Below are positions 47,705 through 56,075 of a DNA stretch of 64,000 nt, one piece after another (positions within the stretch are counted from its first letter, which is position 1; every line of letters starts with the position of its first letter). The notes below the pieces were generated by a model. That model made no database searches and was not told where the DNA came from. It was given only the letters and a program-made list of their open reading frames with translations. A program made the position numbers and the translations under genes. This DNA is from Pseudomonadota bacterium (GTDB lineage: Bacteria > Pseudomonadota > Gammaproteobacteria > Steroidobacterales > Steroidobacteraceae): assembly GCA_016703895.1 (NCBI GenBank), contig JADJBE010000006.1:62001-126000 (forward strand). The letters run 5' to 3'.

Positions 47705-48373
47705 TCAATGTTGGTTGCGGGCGGCCACGACTTGCTCGCCGCGCGCCTCATCGCCCCAAACAGCTTCAAGCCGATTGTCGCGGCCGCAACCACCACGGTA
47801 GTAACGATACCGCAGCGGGTTCTTCTGGTAGTAGTTCTGGTGGTAGTCCTCGGCCGCGTAGAACTTGGCGTCCGGGAGTATCTGCGTCGCGATCTTGCGG
47901 CCAAAGCGCTGCTCGAGCGCCGCTTTGGAAGCTTCCGCGGCCTGTCGCTCGCTGGCGTTCGCGACAAAGACGGCCGAGCGGTATTGCGAGCCACGGTCAC
48001 AGAACTGTCCGCCCGCATCAAACGGATCGACATTGCGCCAGAACACATCGAGCAGTTGTTGATAGCTCACCTTGCTCGGGTCGTAGGTGATCTGCACCAC
48101 CTCTGCATGGCCGGTGGTGCCAGCGGACACTTGCTCGTAGGTGGGGTTGAGCTTTTGACCGCCGCTATAGCCCGACAGTGTCTGCGTGACGCCGACGAGT
48201 TCGTCAAAAGGCTTTTCCATACACCAGAAGCAGCCGCCGGCGAACACAGCTGTCGCCGATGCAGCGCCAGTTGCTGGCGGCGCGGCCCGATCCGCAGACA
48301 CGGTGCGCTCCGGCAGGCCGACCAGAAATCCGGCGCCGAGCGCCAACAGAATGAAAAGTGTCCAACGTCGCAT
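47705..48373 (-). CDS. msrA: Exported peptide-methionine (S)-S-oxide reductase MsrA
   Basis: Reduces the S-sulfoxide of methionine. 222 residues from ATG 48373: signal peptide MRRWTLFILLALGAGFLVGL, catalytic motif FAGGCFWCMEKPFDELVGV, then GYSGGQKLNPTYEQVSAGTT and YHQNYYQKNPLRYRYYRGGC with extra C-terminal Cys. Export matches the adjacent msrB. Confidence 0.93.
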   Translation of the reverse strand: MRRWTLFILLALGAGFLVGLPERTVSADRAAPPATGAASATAVFAGGCFWCMEKPFDELVGVTQTLSGYSGGQKLNPTYEQVSAGTTGHAEVVQITYDPSKVSYQQLLDVFWRNVDPFDAGGQFCDRGSQYRSAVFVANASERQAAEASKAALEQRFGRKIATQILPDAKFYAAEDYHQNYYQKNPLRYRYYRGGCGRDNRLEAVWGDEARGEQVVAARNQH

Positions 48374-48457
48374 TATCAGGGGCTCCGGTGCAGTAACCGC
48401 CCCGCATGGGGCCTTCTGCATGATAGACCCTGCCGACCGCCATTTTGTTGCAGTTGA

Positions 48458-49663
48458 TTACCGATACAGCAGCAGGGAGTCGCGTTCATCAGCCCAGGCA
48501 GCTTCATCCGCTGTCGTGAGCGCATCGAGATCCTGGGGCGTCGCCTCGCTGTCGTCGACCCATTCCCGCAGCAACGGGCTGCCGTTGATCAGATCGATGG
48601 CGAGCCGGTCATGCTCATATTCGTACGGGAAATCGCGCCACAGTGGATAGTCGGGCTGCAGATTTCGCAACGCCTTGAATGCCAGCGACTGCAACCGCCA
48701 AGGGCGGAACGCTTCGTGCTGGTAAGCCTCGTCCTCCACGTGAACCTGCACGCCTGCGCACAGCTTGTGCTCATGCTTGTGGAAGGTGGGCTCGAACCAG
48801 CAGGCGCGCAGCCGACAACCCTGTACCCAGCGCGGTGCCAGGCGGTGCATCTCGCCGAGCAGTTGCTCAGCATCGATATCCGGTGCACCAAACAACTCCA
48901 GCGGTCGTGTCGTACCGCGGCCCTCTGACAGTGTGGTGCCCTCGAGCATTACCGTACCGGCGTAGCAGCGCGCCATGGAGAGGTTCGGCGCATTCGGACT
49001 CGGATTGATCCAGGCACGCTCGCCCAGTGGCCAACCGTAGCCAGGCGCTTGCCCTGGTTGCCAGCGCTGCATGGTGATGACGCGATAGTCGAGCTCGAGA
49101 TTGCGCGTGCGCACGAACCAGTGCGCGAGCTCGCCCATGGTGAGCCCGTGGCGCATTGGCAACGGCCCGGCGCCAACAAAGCTCTCCCAACCGGAACGCA
49201 GCAGTAGTCCTTCGATTGGTCGGCCGGCCGGATTCGGGCGGTCGAGTATCCATACGGACTTGCCGTGTCGTGCTGCCTCCTCGAGCACATACAACAGCGT
49301 CGTGATAAAGGTGTAAATCCGGCAGCCCAGATCCTGCAGATCGACTAACAAGACGTCGAAATGCGTGAACATCTCGGCCGTTGGGCGGCGTGTGGTCCCG
49401 TACAAGCTGAATACCGGGATGCCCCAGCGCGGGTCGACGAAGTCTGCCGACTCGACCATGTTGTCTTGTTTGTCGCCGCGCAGACCGTGTTGCGGGCCAA
49501 ACGCTGCCGTCAGCTTGATGTCGTCCAGGCCCGCGAGCGCGTCGATTGAATGAGTTAGATTGGCTGTGACCGACGCGGGGTGGGCGAGCAGGGCGACGCG
49601 CCGGCCGAGCAATGGCGCGCGCAGCTCACGCTCGGTGAGTAGTCGGTCGATACCAAAATTCAT
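48458..49663 (-). CDS. namZ: Exo-beta-N-acetylmuramidase NamZ family (DUF1343)
   Basis: A 401-residue protein of the DUF1343 family, whose founding member removes terminal MurNAc from peptidoglycan fragments. Typical segments: RVALLAHPASVTANLTHSID, FGPQHGLRGDKQDNM, FDVLLVDLQDLGCRIYTFIT, WILDRPNPAGRPIEGLLL and MLEGTTLSEGRGTTRPLELF. No signal peptide is seen, which would make it cytoplasmic and suits recycling of imported muropeptides. The start overlaps the stop of the DOMON-like gene. Confidence 0.88.
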   Translation of the reverse strand: MNFGIDRLLTERELRAPLLGRRVALLAHPASVTANLTHSIDALAGLDDIKLTAAFGPQHGLRGDKQDNMVESADFVDPRWGIPVFSLYGTTRRPTAEMFTHFDVLLVDLQDLGCRIYTFITTLLYVLEEAARHGKSVWILDRPNPAGRPIEGLLLRSGWESFVGAGPLPMRHGLTMGELAHWFVRTRNLELDYRVITMQRWQPGQAPGYGWPLGERAWINPSPNAPNLSMARCYAGTVMLEGTTLSEGRGTTRPLELFGAPDIDAEQLLGEMHRLAPRWVQGCRLRACWFEPTFHKHEHKLCAGVQVHVEDEAYQHEAFRPWRLQSLAFKALRNLQPDYPLWRDFPYEYEHDRLAIDLINGSPLLREWVDDSEATPQDLDALTTADEAAWADERDSLLLYR

Positions 49664-50223
49664 GGTAATACCTCGTCAGGGATGAGGTGCTTGGCAAAGC
49701 TGGCCGGGTGGTGAAAGTCCGGGCGATCGAGCGGACGCGCCAGCGCCCAGTAGCTGAGTGAGCCGTCCGTGAGCTCGATTACGGTCGCACAGCCGATCTG
49801 CTGGCGTTGCATGGCAGGGCGCACGCGCATTTCAATCTCCAGGCGTAGGACGCGCTCCAGGGGTCGTACGCCAACCTCATTGCTGAGCCGCATCATGGGC
49901 GCTGTTAGCAACACCGAGTCACGCTGTCCAGTGCGGTAAGCATCGAAGTCATACGCGGCCCAACTGTTAGACGGCGAGAAGTTGAACTCCTGGTAGGCCG
50001 CCGCACCGTCAATCCTGCAGAACAGCTCACAGCAGGTGTGCCGCCAGAGTTCGTCGCGTCGCTCGGCTGTGCCGACCGCAGGCAGCACGACCTGATCGAG
50101 ATTGCCGACGATGTGGTAGGCGAGCTGCCACTCGCCGGCCGCCGTCAACAGCACCGTCACCTCCACATTCCGGATGGCAGACGAGGGCGTCGCTGGGTGA
50201 GGCTGGAGCGCGAAGCTTGGCAA
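49660..50223 (-). CDS. DOMON-like domain protein
   Basis: About 187 residues from TTG 50223, just after the yebC stop; a longer frame exists, but its first 77 codons are antisense to yebC. The sequence LQPHPATPSSAIRNVEVTVL, LWRHTCCELFCRIDGAAAYQ, EFNFSPSNSWAAYDFDAYR is characteristic of the DOMON-like family found in proteobacteria. The role is unknown; the fold can bind haem or sugar. It is coupled to namZ by a 4-base overlap. Confidence 0.75.
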   Translation of the reverse strand: MPSFALQPHPATPSSAIRNVEVTVLLTAAGEWQLAYHIVGNLDQVVLPAVGTAERRDELWRHTCCELFCRIDGAAAYQEFNFSPSNSWAAYDFDAYRTGQRDSVLLTAPMMRLSNEVGVRPLERVLRLEIEMRVRPAMQRQQIGCATVIELTDGSLSYWALARPLDRPDFHHPASFAKHLIPDEVLP

Positions 50224-50227
50224 GGTC

Positions 50228-50950
50228 TCAGACCAGTGTGTGAAACACTTTTTGAACGTCGTCGTCCTGCTCGAGTTTGTCCACCAATTCGAGCACCTCG
50301 GTGGCCTGGTCTTCCGGCAATTCGGTTGGCGTGATGCAGACGTATTCGAGTTCTGCCGAGATCGGCGTGACGCCACGTTTCTCCAATGCAAGCTGTACAG
50401 TGCCGAAGTCTCCGTAGGCACAGCGCACGACCAGTTGCGGCTCGCCCTTGTCACTCTCGCTCTCGCCCATCTCGTCTAGACCATGGTCCATCAGATAAAG
50501 CTCCAAGTCATCGTGATCGATGCCGGCCGGATTGAGGCGAAACACGCCCATGTGACGGAACTGAAACGACACGCTGTTGGCGGTACCTAGATTGCCGCCG
50601 GCCTTGGAGAATATGCTGCGTACGCTGGCCACCGTTCGGGTGGTATTGTCGGTGGCGGTCTCGACCAGTACCGCGACGCCGTGCGGTGCATAGCCTTCGT
50701 AGATCACCTGCGCGTAGTTAGTCGAGTCCTTGCCAAGCGCGCGTTTGATGGCCGCCTCGACCTTGTCCTTCGGCATGTTTACCGCGCGCGAGTTCTGGAT
50801 GACACGGCGCAGAGAGGGGTTCGAGCCAGGGTCGGCACCACCTGTCTTGACGGCCATGTTGATATCTTTGGCAACGCGCGCGAACTGCTTGGCCATCCGG
50901 TCCCAGCGCGCGAACATCGTGTGTTTTCTGACTTCGAATATGCGTCCCAT
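50228..50950 (-). CDS. yebC: YebC/PmpR family regulatory protein
   Basis: 240 residues with the full family pattern: MGRIFEVRKHTMFARWDRMA, DINMAVKTGGADPGSNPSLR, AINMPKDKVEAAIKRALG-like segment (AVNMPKDKVEAAIKRALGKD), YEGYAPHGVAVLVETATDNT. Family members act as DNA-binding regulators or as ribosome-associated factors that ease translation of difficult motifs. It begins a minus-strand block with the DOMON-like gene and namZ. Confidence 0.95.
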   Translation of the reverse strand: MGRIFEVRKHTMFARWDRMAKQFARVAKDINMAVKTGGADPGSNPSLRRVIQNSRAVNMPKDKVEAAIKRALGKDSTNYAQVIYEGYAPHGVAVLVETATDNTTRTVASVRSIFSKAGGNLGTANSVSFQFRHMGVFRLNPAGIDHDDLELYLMDHGLDEMGESESDKGEPQLVVRCAYGDFGTVQLALEKRGVTPISAELEYVCITPTELPEDQATEVLELVDKLEQDDDVQKVFHTLV

Positions 50951-50999
50951 AGCGCGATTCTAACTTGGGACCGGGGTCTTGCGGTGGCCAGCTTGCGAC

Positions 51000-52106
51000 T
51001 CAGCCGGTCGCGTCCGGGCCAGTCTCGGTGAACACATGCCCGCGAAGGGAAACAGCCTTGACCAGGACCCAGACCCCGCAGCCAGACTGCAATGCCAACG
51101 CGGCGGCGGCTCCCGTCGTGATCCGCGCCAGTAGCTGACGGTCCTCGACTTGGATGGTCACAAGTACGGCACGGCCGCCATCCGCTTGCAGCGCCACGAT
51201 CTTGCCGCGCAGCACACCGCGCACGCTGAGGCCCTGCGGTTCGACTGTCGACAGCACCAGATCCCGGGCTAACAGTTGTAGTCGTACCCAGTCGCCTGCT
51301 GCTAGGTTCTCATTCTCGATCGCAAGTCGCTGTGCGCCGATCTGGATGTGGGCGAGACCGGTGGTGGAATCCACCGCCGCGACCTGACCGCGCAGGATCG
51401 CGCCAACCGCTTCCGGGCCCGCTATCGCGCGCAGCGCCGGACTCAGTGCAACTGACGGCAGATCACCTGCGACCGCTACCCGTCCGCCATCGAGCACCAC
51501 GACGTAGGTCGCCAGGCGCACGATCTCCTCGAACTGGTGCGAGACATAGACGATCGGAATCCGTGCCTGATCGCGCAGTCGCTCGAGATACGGCAGCAGC
51601 TCTTCACGTCGCGCCTGGTCGAGTGACGCCAGCGGTTCATCGAGTAACAACATACGTGGCTGCGCGAGGAGCGCACGCCCGAGCGCGACCCGCTGACGCT
51701 CGCCTCCCGATAGCTGGTGGGGCCGTCTATCAACTAACGACTCCAATCCCAACAGTGCGACTACTTGTTCGTAGGTACTGCTGACCGATCGCTTGGTCCG
51801 TCGCAGTCCGTAGGTCAGGTTGCCGGTGACATTTAGATGCGGGAACAGCCGCGCATCCTGAAAGACATAACCCACGCCGCGCTGCTCGGGCGGCGTTTCA
51901 ATGCCGTGAGCCCGGTCCGATAGCGTGACGTCATCGAGCGCGATACGGCCTTGGTCGAGCGGCAATAGTCCTGCGAGCATATTGATGAGCGTGGTCTTGC
52001 CTGCCCCGGAGCGACCAAACAGGGCGATGACGCCAGGCGTGGGCGCCTGGAACGCAACGTCCAGCGTGAAATCCTCGCGCCGACAACGTGCCACTACGTC
52101 CAGCAT
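51000..52106 (-). CDS. modC: Molybdate ABC transporter ATP-binding protein ModC
   Basis: A 368-residue ABC ATPase. Walker A ALFGRSGAGKTTLINMLAGL, signature HQLSGGERQRVALGRALLAQ, Walker B RMLLLDEPLASLDQARR, switch His in YVSHQFEE. The C-terminal third is a pair of TOBE/Mop molybdate-binding domains (SVRGVLRGKIVALQADGGRA). Together with ModB it powers molybdate uptake. It starts 3 bases after the modB stop. No modA is found beside it. Confidence 0.94.
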   Translation of the reverse strand: MLDVVARCRREDFTLDVAFQAPTPGVIALFGRSGAGKTTLINMLAGLLPLDQGRIALDDVTLSDRAHGIETPPEQRGVGYVFQDARLFPHLNVTGNLTYGLRRTKRSVSSTYEQVVALLGLESLVDRRPHQLSGGERQRVALGRALLAQPRMLLLDEPLASLDQARREELLPYLERLRDQARIPIVYVSHQFEEIVRLATYVVVLDGGRVAVAGDLPSVALSPALRAIAGPEAVGAILRGQVAAVDSTTGLAHIQIGAQRLAIENENLAAGDWVRLQLLARDLVLSTVEPQGLSVRGVLRGKIVALQADGGRAVLVTIQVEDRQLLARITTGAAAALALQSGCGVWVLVKAVSLRGHVFTETGPDATG

Positions 52107-52109
52107 GGG

Positions 52110-52796
52110 CTAACGACCCAAACGCCTTTGCAGCGAGCGCCCCAACCACTCGGCCATGATGAGGCCGGCCAGGCCCAGCATGAATGACAGCGCCGCAAGT
52201 CGCGCGGCAAGGGCGTCGCCGTCGGGACTCTGGATGGCCGTATAGAGGGCCAGCGGCAGCGTGCGAGTCTCGCCAGGAACATTGGCGGCGAAGGTAATGA
52301 CAGCGCCAAATTCCCCGAGTCCGGCGGCGAATGCGGTAACGCCGCCGGCCAGTATGCCGGGAGCCATCAGTGGCAAGGTGATTGTGACGAAGCGGTCGAA
52401 GCGACCGGCACCGAGCGTTCGGGCGGCTTCTTCCAGGCCGCGATCGATTGATTCGAGCGACAGTCGAATCGCGCGCACCATCAATGGAAAGGCCATGACA
52501 CCCGTTGCGAGCGCCGCGCCGGCGCGCGTGAACGCCAGGCGCACGCCGAAAGTGCTCTCTAGCCAGCCGCCGATCGGGCCCTGCACACCAAACAGTACCA
52601 GCAACAGATAGCCTACGACGACGGGCGGCAGCACCAGTGGCAGATGTACCAGCGCATCGAGCAGCAGACGACCGAAGAACCTGCCACGCACTAACAATAC
52701 TGCTACTAGTATGGCGAGCGGCAGGCCGACCGCCACACTACGCAGCGCGATACCGAGCGATAGCCGCAGCGCCTCCCATTCGTCCGGCGATAGCAC
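52110..52796 (-). CDS. modB: Molybdate ABC transporter permease ModB
   Basis: A 228-residue inner-membrane permease with about five membrane segments. The motifs SLESIDRGLEEAARTLGAGR and FVTITLPLMAPGILAGGVTA form the EAA loop that contacts ModC, and GLGEFGAVITFAANVPGETR is specific for molybdate/tungstate permeases. Starts at GTG 52796, one base from the cyclophilin stop. The usual partner modA is replaced in the operon by a cyclophilin. Confidence 0.94.
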   Translation of the reverse strand: MLSPDEWEALRLSLGIALRSVAVGLPLAILVAVLLVRGRFFGRLLLDALVHLPLVLPPVVVGYLLLVLFGVQGPIGGWLESTFGVRLAFTRAGAALATGVMAFPLMVRAIRLSLESIDRGLEEAARTLGAGRFDRFVTITLPLMAPGILAGGVTAFAAGLGEFGAVITFAANVPGETRTLPLALYTAIQSPDGDALAARLAALSFMLGLAGLIMAEWLGRSLQRRLGR

Positions 52797-52797
52797 G

Positions 52798-53724
52798 TCA
52801 GTGCAGCGCCACCGCGGTGGCGTCGCGCACGGGGATTGGCACGTTACAGAGGTCGATATGGTCGCTCTGGTGGAGGTACCACTCGTCAGGCCGGTTGCGA
52901 CGGGATTCGATCAGGGCCTGAAAGCTCGGCGTGTCGGTGCGCAAGACCTCGAGCGGTGTGCGCGCCTCGCTCGGCAGGTCGCTGGCGAGTCTGACCGAGC
53001 GTATCGGGATACGCTCACTTGGCGGGTCATAGAATCCCATTGCCCCCGTGCCACGCGGCAACGATGCCAACAGTTCGATGCCGCGCAGTACGCGACCGAC
53101 CACCGTGACATTGCGATCAAGTTGCCGCGGCGCGTGACCAATCACCACATAGAGCTCGGTTCCGCTGCCGCTGTCGGCGGCCATGTCGCGGCCCACGCCG
53201 AGTGTCGCATAGCAGTGTGTTAGCCACGCGCGGCGAGTGCGACCGTCGCGCGCGGCGGGAAAGCCGCCAGAAAAGCCCACCGTTGGTGCGTAACCATCGG
53301 CGTCCAACAGCGTGGTAAAGGGCAGGTCCGGACCATCGGCACGGTCGAATTCGGGCGCCAGGTTTCGCGCTGCCGGCGCCGTCGGCCGCGCATTCTCCGC
53401 ATCGCCCCACTGCGCCACAAAGTTGTCTTGCACGCGCGTGATGGCCAGACCGTCGAAGTACTTCGCCGCCACCAGAGCCTTGATATTGGCAACGTGTCGC
53501 GGCGCGAAATTCGGCGCCAGTTCCATGATGACTCGACCCGACGGAATCTCCAGATACAGCGTGTTGTCTGGACTATTGGGACGCCAATCGTCGGCTGTGG
53601 TCGCCGCCAGGATCTCCGTCATGGTGAGCGTCTTGGTTGGCGACGTAACTTGGCGACTTGCGCAGCCGAGCGCAGTGATCGACGCGGCAATTGCGAGCAC
53701 GACTGCAAGCTGGCGATGTGCCAT
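52798..53724 (-). CDS. Exported cyclophilin-type peptidyl-prolyl isomerase (lipoprotein-like)
   Basis: 308 residues. N-terminus MAHRQLAVVLAIAASITALG followed by CASRQ, a lipoprotein-type signal. The cyclophilin domain contains LYLEIPSGRVIMELAPNFAP, HVANIKALVAAKYFDGLAIT, RVQDNFVAQWGDAENA and, after an insertion, VVGRVLRGIELLASLPRG. The insertion and a C-terminal extension with conserved ESRRNRPDEWYLHQSDHIDL make it longer than the minimal enzyme. Likely periplasmic folding factor. Sits where modA would be, before modB. Confidence 0.85.
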   Translation of the reverse strand: MAHRQLAVVLAIAASITALGCASRQVTSPTKTLTMTEILAATTADDWRPNSPDNTLYLEIPSGRVIMELAPNFAPRHVANIKALVAAKYFDGLAITRVQDNFVAQWGDAENARPTAPAARNLAPEFDRADGPDLPFTTLLDADGYAPTVGFSGGFPAARDGRTRRAWLTHCYATLGVGRDMAADSGSGTELYVVIGHAPRQLDRNVTVVGRVLRGIELLASLPRGTGAMGFYDPPSERIPIRSVRLASDLPSEARTPLEVLRTDTPSFQALIESRRNRPDEWYLHQSDHIDLCNVPIPVRDATAVALH

Positions 53725-53740
53725 GGAAAATTAGCAGGTG

Positions 53741-54475
53741 TTAGCGCGCGAGCGTAGCGAGACGCTTGCGAGCGGCCGCAAAGTCGCTCACCAGCGCGAG
53801 CGCGCGTTCGTAGGCCTTGCGTGCTGCCGCAGTGTCGCCCGCATCTTCCGCGCCACGGCCAACCCAGTACCACGCTTCTGGCGCTCCCCAGTTCGGTGCC
53901 CCCGGCACTGATCGAATCGAATCGTAAGCGGCAGCGGCTTCACGTGACCGTGCATATGCCTTGGCTTTATCACCGCCAGCAATCTTGGGACGGAAACCGA
54001 GTCCGATCCCATCGACCAGGATGACGCGTGGATTCTGCGGCGCGATGGAGGTTGCGGCATCCATCGCCTTGCCGCTCTTGCGACCGTTTGAAATGGCGCC
54101 GAAGCCGCCGAGTGTGGCCAGGTAACCGTAACAAGCTGACTGCAGCGCGTGTGCCTCGGCAAACTGCTTGTCAGCTTCGATCGCAGCTGCACTCGCTGCC
54201 ACGCATTGATCGCCCGTGAGTCGCAACAGTTTCTTGTCGCCAGCAGCGACGGCAAGCTGCGCACGTCGGAATTCGACGTAGGCCGCGGTATACCGTTCGT
54301 CGCGGCTGCCGCTGCTGCGCCAGGCGGCGACATCCTTTGCTAACGACTCTAGTGCAGACTTATCACCGCGCAGATAGGCGTTGGTCGCCAGCTGTTGTTG
54401 TGCGGCGGCGTCAGCAGCCACAGCGGCCTGGGTTGCCAAGACTGCAATGGCGATCAACAAAATGGACAGTCGCAT
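53741..54475 (-). CDS. Exported TPR-like protein
   Basis: A 244-residue product with signal peptide MRLSILLIAIAVLATQAAVA. The mature part is Ala-rich and helical with TPR-like repeats, clearest at GAPEAWYWVGRGAEDAGDTA then ARKAYERALALVSDFAAARK. Periplasmic; partner unknown. It precedes the cyclophilin by 16 bases on the same strand. Confidence 0.7.
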   Translation of the reverse strand: MRLSILLIAIAVLATQAAVAADAAAQQQLATNAYLRGDKSALESLAKDVAAWRSSGSRDERYTAAYVEFRRAQLAVAAGDKKLLRLTGDQCVAASAAAIEADKQFAEAHALQSACYGYLATLGGFGAISNGRKSGKAMDAATSIAPQNPRVILVDGIGLGFRPKIAGGDKAKAYARSREAAAAYDSIRSVPGAPNWGAPEAWYWVGRGAEDAGDTAAARKAYERALALVSDFAAARKRLATLAR

Positions 54476-54564
54476 GTGGACTCCTGCAGATCCGCGCGCG
54501 GCGGGTCCGCGCACTCAGTAAGATGTAGAGTGTGCCACGCCGAGGGCCAGCGGTGTATGACGAC

Positions 54565-56016
54565 TCAGGTCGGCAGGCGCTTGAGTTGTTGATCGATCAA
54601 GGGCTCGTGCGGATAGAGTCTTTTGAGATTGGCGAGAAACTGCCTGGCCACGGTGGGTTTGTTCAATGTCTGTGCCACCAGGTGCGCCGCATAGAGCGCG
54701 GCCGTCAGATGGAGTTTGTGTTGCTGCTGTTCGCGGACAAACGGTTGCAGCAAGCGCACGGCGAGGTCGCTGCGCGCTCCTGCAGCGAGACGTTTGGCGA
54801 GCGGCATGATGATGTCGGGATCGTTCGCAAAGTGGCGCGCATCGTGTGTCAGTGCGGCTTCCACGAGGACAATGGCCTCGGCGAGTCGGGGGCTCTGCGC
54901 CAAGGGCAGGATTTGCTGACGTACGGCATGCAGTGCGGCGACTTGGTCGGTGCAACGTCCCAACAAAGTGCGCACTTCGCGCGGATCGCGAGCTTGCGCC
55001 GCTATCAAGCTCTGGAACGTCGGCGTATCCAAGGGCGCAAGCGTTGTCGGTGCCTGCTTGGCCTTGTCGTTGGCTGCCGCTGCCGTAGCGCCTGCGGTCG
55101 GGGTTGCTGCGGGATCGGATGGTGGCGCCGCTCCCAATGTTAAGCCCAACGACGGATCGAGAGCCCGTTCGGCTACGAACGCACCGGCTACGGTGACCAT
55201 CAACGACGCCATTCCTAACAGGATCGAAGTCAAGGTCGCGATCGGCCCCGGTGCTACCCAACGTACCGCGATATACGCCGCAAGAACCGCGGCGACCAAC
55301 AGCATCGCGACATAGGCGTGCGAGAAGTAGCGCCAGTTCTCTGCGGATACACGTTGCCAGGCCAGACTGAACGCGGTCCATGCGCTCTCGTCGGTGCGCA
55401 CGATCCGAGCGTACGACAAGGCGTAGCGCAGTAGCATTCCAACCCACAGCGGTGCCAGCAAAAAGAGCAGCAGTGGCACAAATAATGCGCCAGCGTAACC
55501 GAGCGCCAACAGCCCGGCCAGGCCGCCGCCACTGAGCGCCGAGCTAGCAAACAACTTGACCAGCGAAAACACGATCAGCAGTGCGACGCCGGTCAGGATC
55601 AGGCCCACGGCTCCCCAGATCGATGCCAGCAGAAGTCCGCGTAGCGGCAACGACTGCCACGGTTCGACATGCGCAAGGCCATGGGCGGCACCTTCGCGTC
55701 GCGCCAACGCCGCGTAGCTTGCAGCATAGACAAACGAGCTCAAGGTGAGCGCGACGAGCGAATCGATCAGCCGCGGCCAGAGGCGTAGCTCAATGGTCTG
55801 GTGGCTGATTGCGAGCAACGGTGTAATTAGCTGTACGAGCGCGATAGCCAGCGCGCCGGCCAGCAGTATTCGCCACTGGCGTCGTAGTAGATCCAATAGC
55901 GAGCCGCCCCAGCCGAGCAGGCGCCGGTCTGCCAACACGGCATCGAACGGGTGGATCCCGGTCACCCGGACAGGCGCGGTGTTTTTTGAACCAGGTTCAG
56001 ACATACGAGGCGACAT
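54565..56016 (-). CDS. Multi-pass membrane protein with C-terminal helical-repeat region
   Basis: 483 residues. The N-terminal 290 residues hold about six membrane segments (ILLAGALAIALVQLITPLLA, LLASIWGAVGLILTGVALLI, AYVAMLLVAAVLAAYIAVRW and others). An Ala/Thr/Pro-rich linker (ATPTAGATAAAANDKAKQAP) follows, then a soluble TPR-like region from about residue 330 (VRLLQPFVREQQQHKLHLTA). No family recognised. Possibly a membrane scaffold. Followed downstream by the TPR gene 53741. Confidence 0.7.
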   Translation of the reverse strand: MSPRMSEPGSKNTAPVRVTGIHPFDAVLADRRLLGWGGSLLDLLRRQWRILLAGALAIALVQLITPLLAISHQTIELRLWPRLIDSLVALTLSSFVYAASYAALARREGAAHGLAHVEPWQSLPLRGLLLASIWGAVGLILTGVALLIVFSLVKLFASSALSGGGLAGLLALGYAGALFVPLLLFLLAPLWVGMLLRYALSYARIVRTDESAWTAFSLAWQRVSAENWRYFSHAYVAMLLVAAVLAAYIAVRWVAPGPIATLTSILLGMASLMVTVAGAFVAERALDPSLGLTLGAAPPSDPAATPTAGATAAAANDKAKQAPTTLAPLDTPTFQSLIAAQARDPREVRTLLGRCTDQVAALHAVRQQILPLAQSPRLAEAIVLVEAALTHDARHFANDPDIIMPLAKRLAAGARSDLAVRLLQPFVREQQQHKLHLTAALYAAHLVAQTLNKPTVARQFLANLKRLYPHEPLIDQQLKRLPT

Positions 56017-56075
56017 AATGCCGTCCCGCCCAGGAACTATGCTGTGACTCGCGTCACGTCGCCGCAGGTCAGCTG

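Noticed and set aside
54515..55447. A 310-codon minus-strand frame inside the membrane-protein gene
   Set aside because: Same strand but different frame from 54565-56016, with Arg/Ser-rich low-complexity product; the other frame has clear membrane segments.
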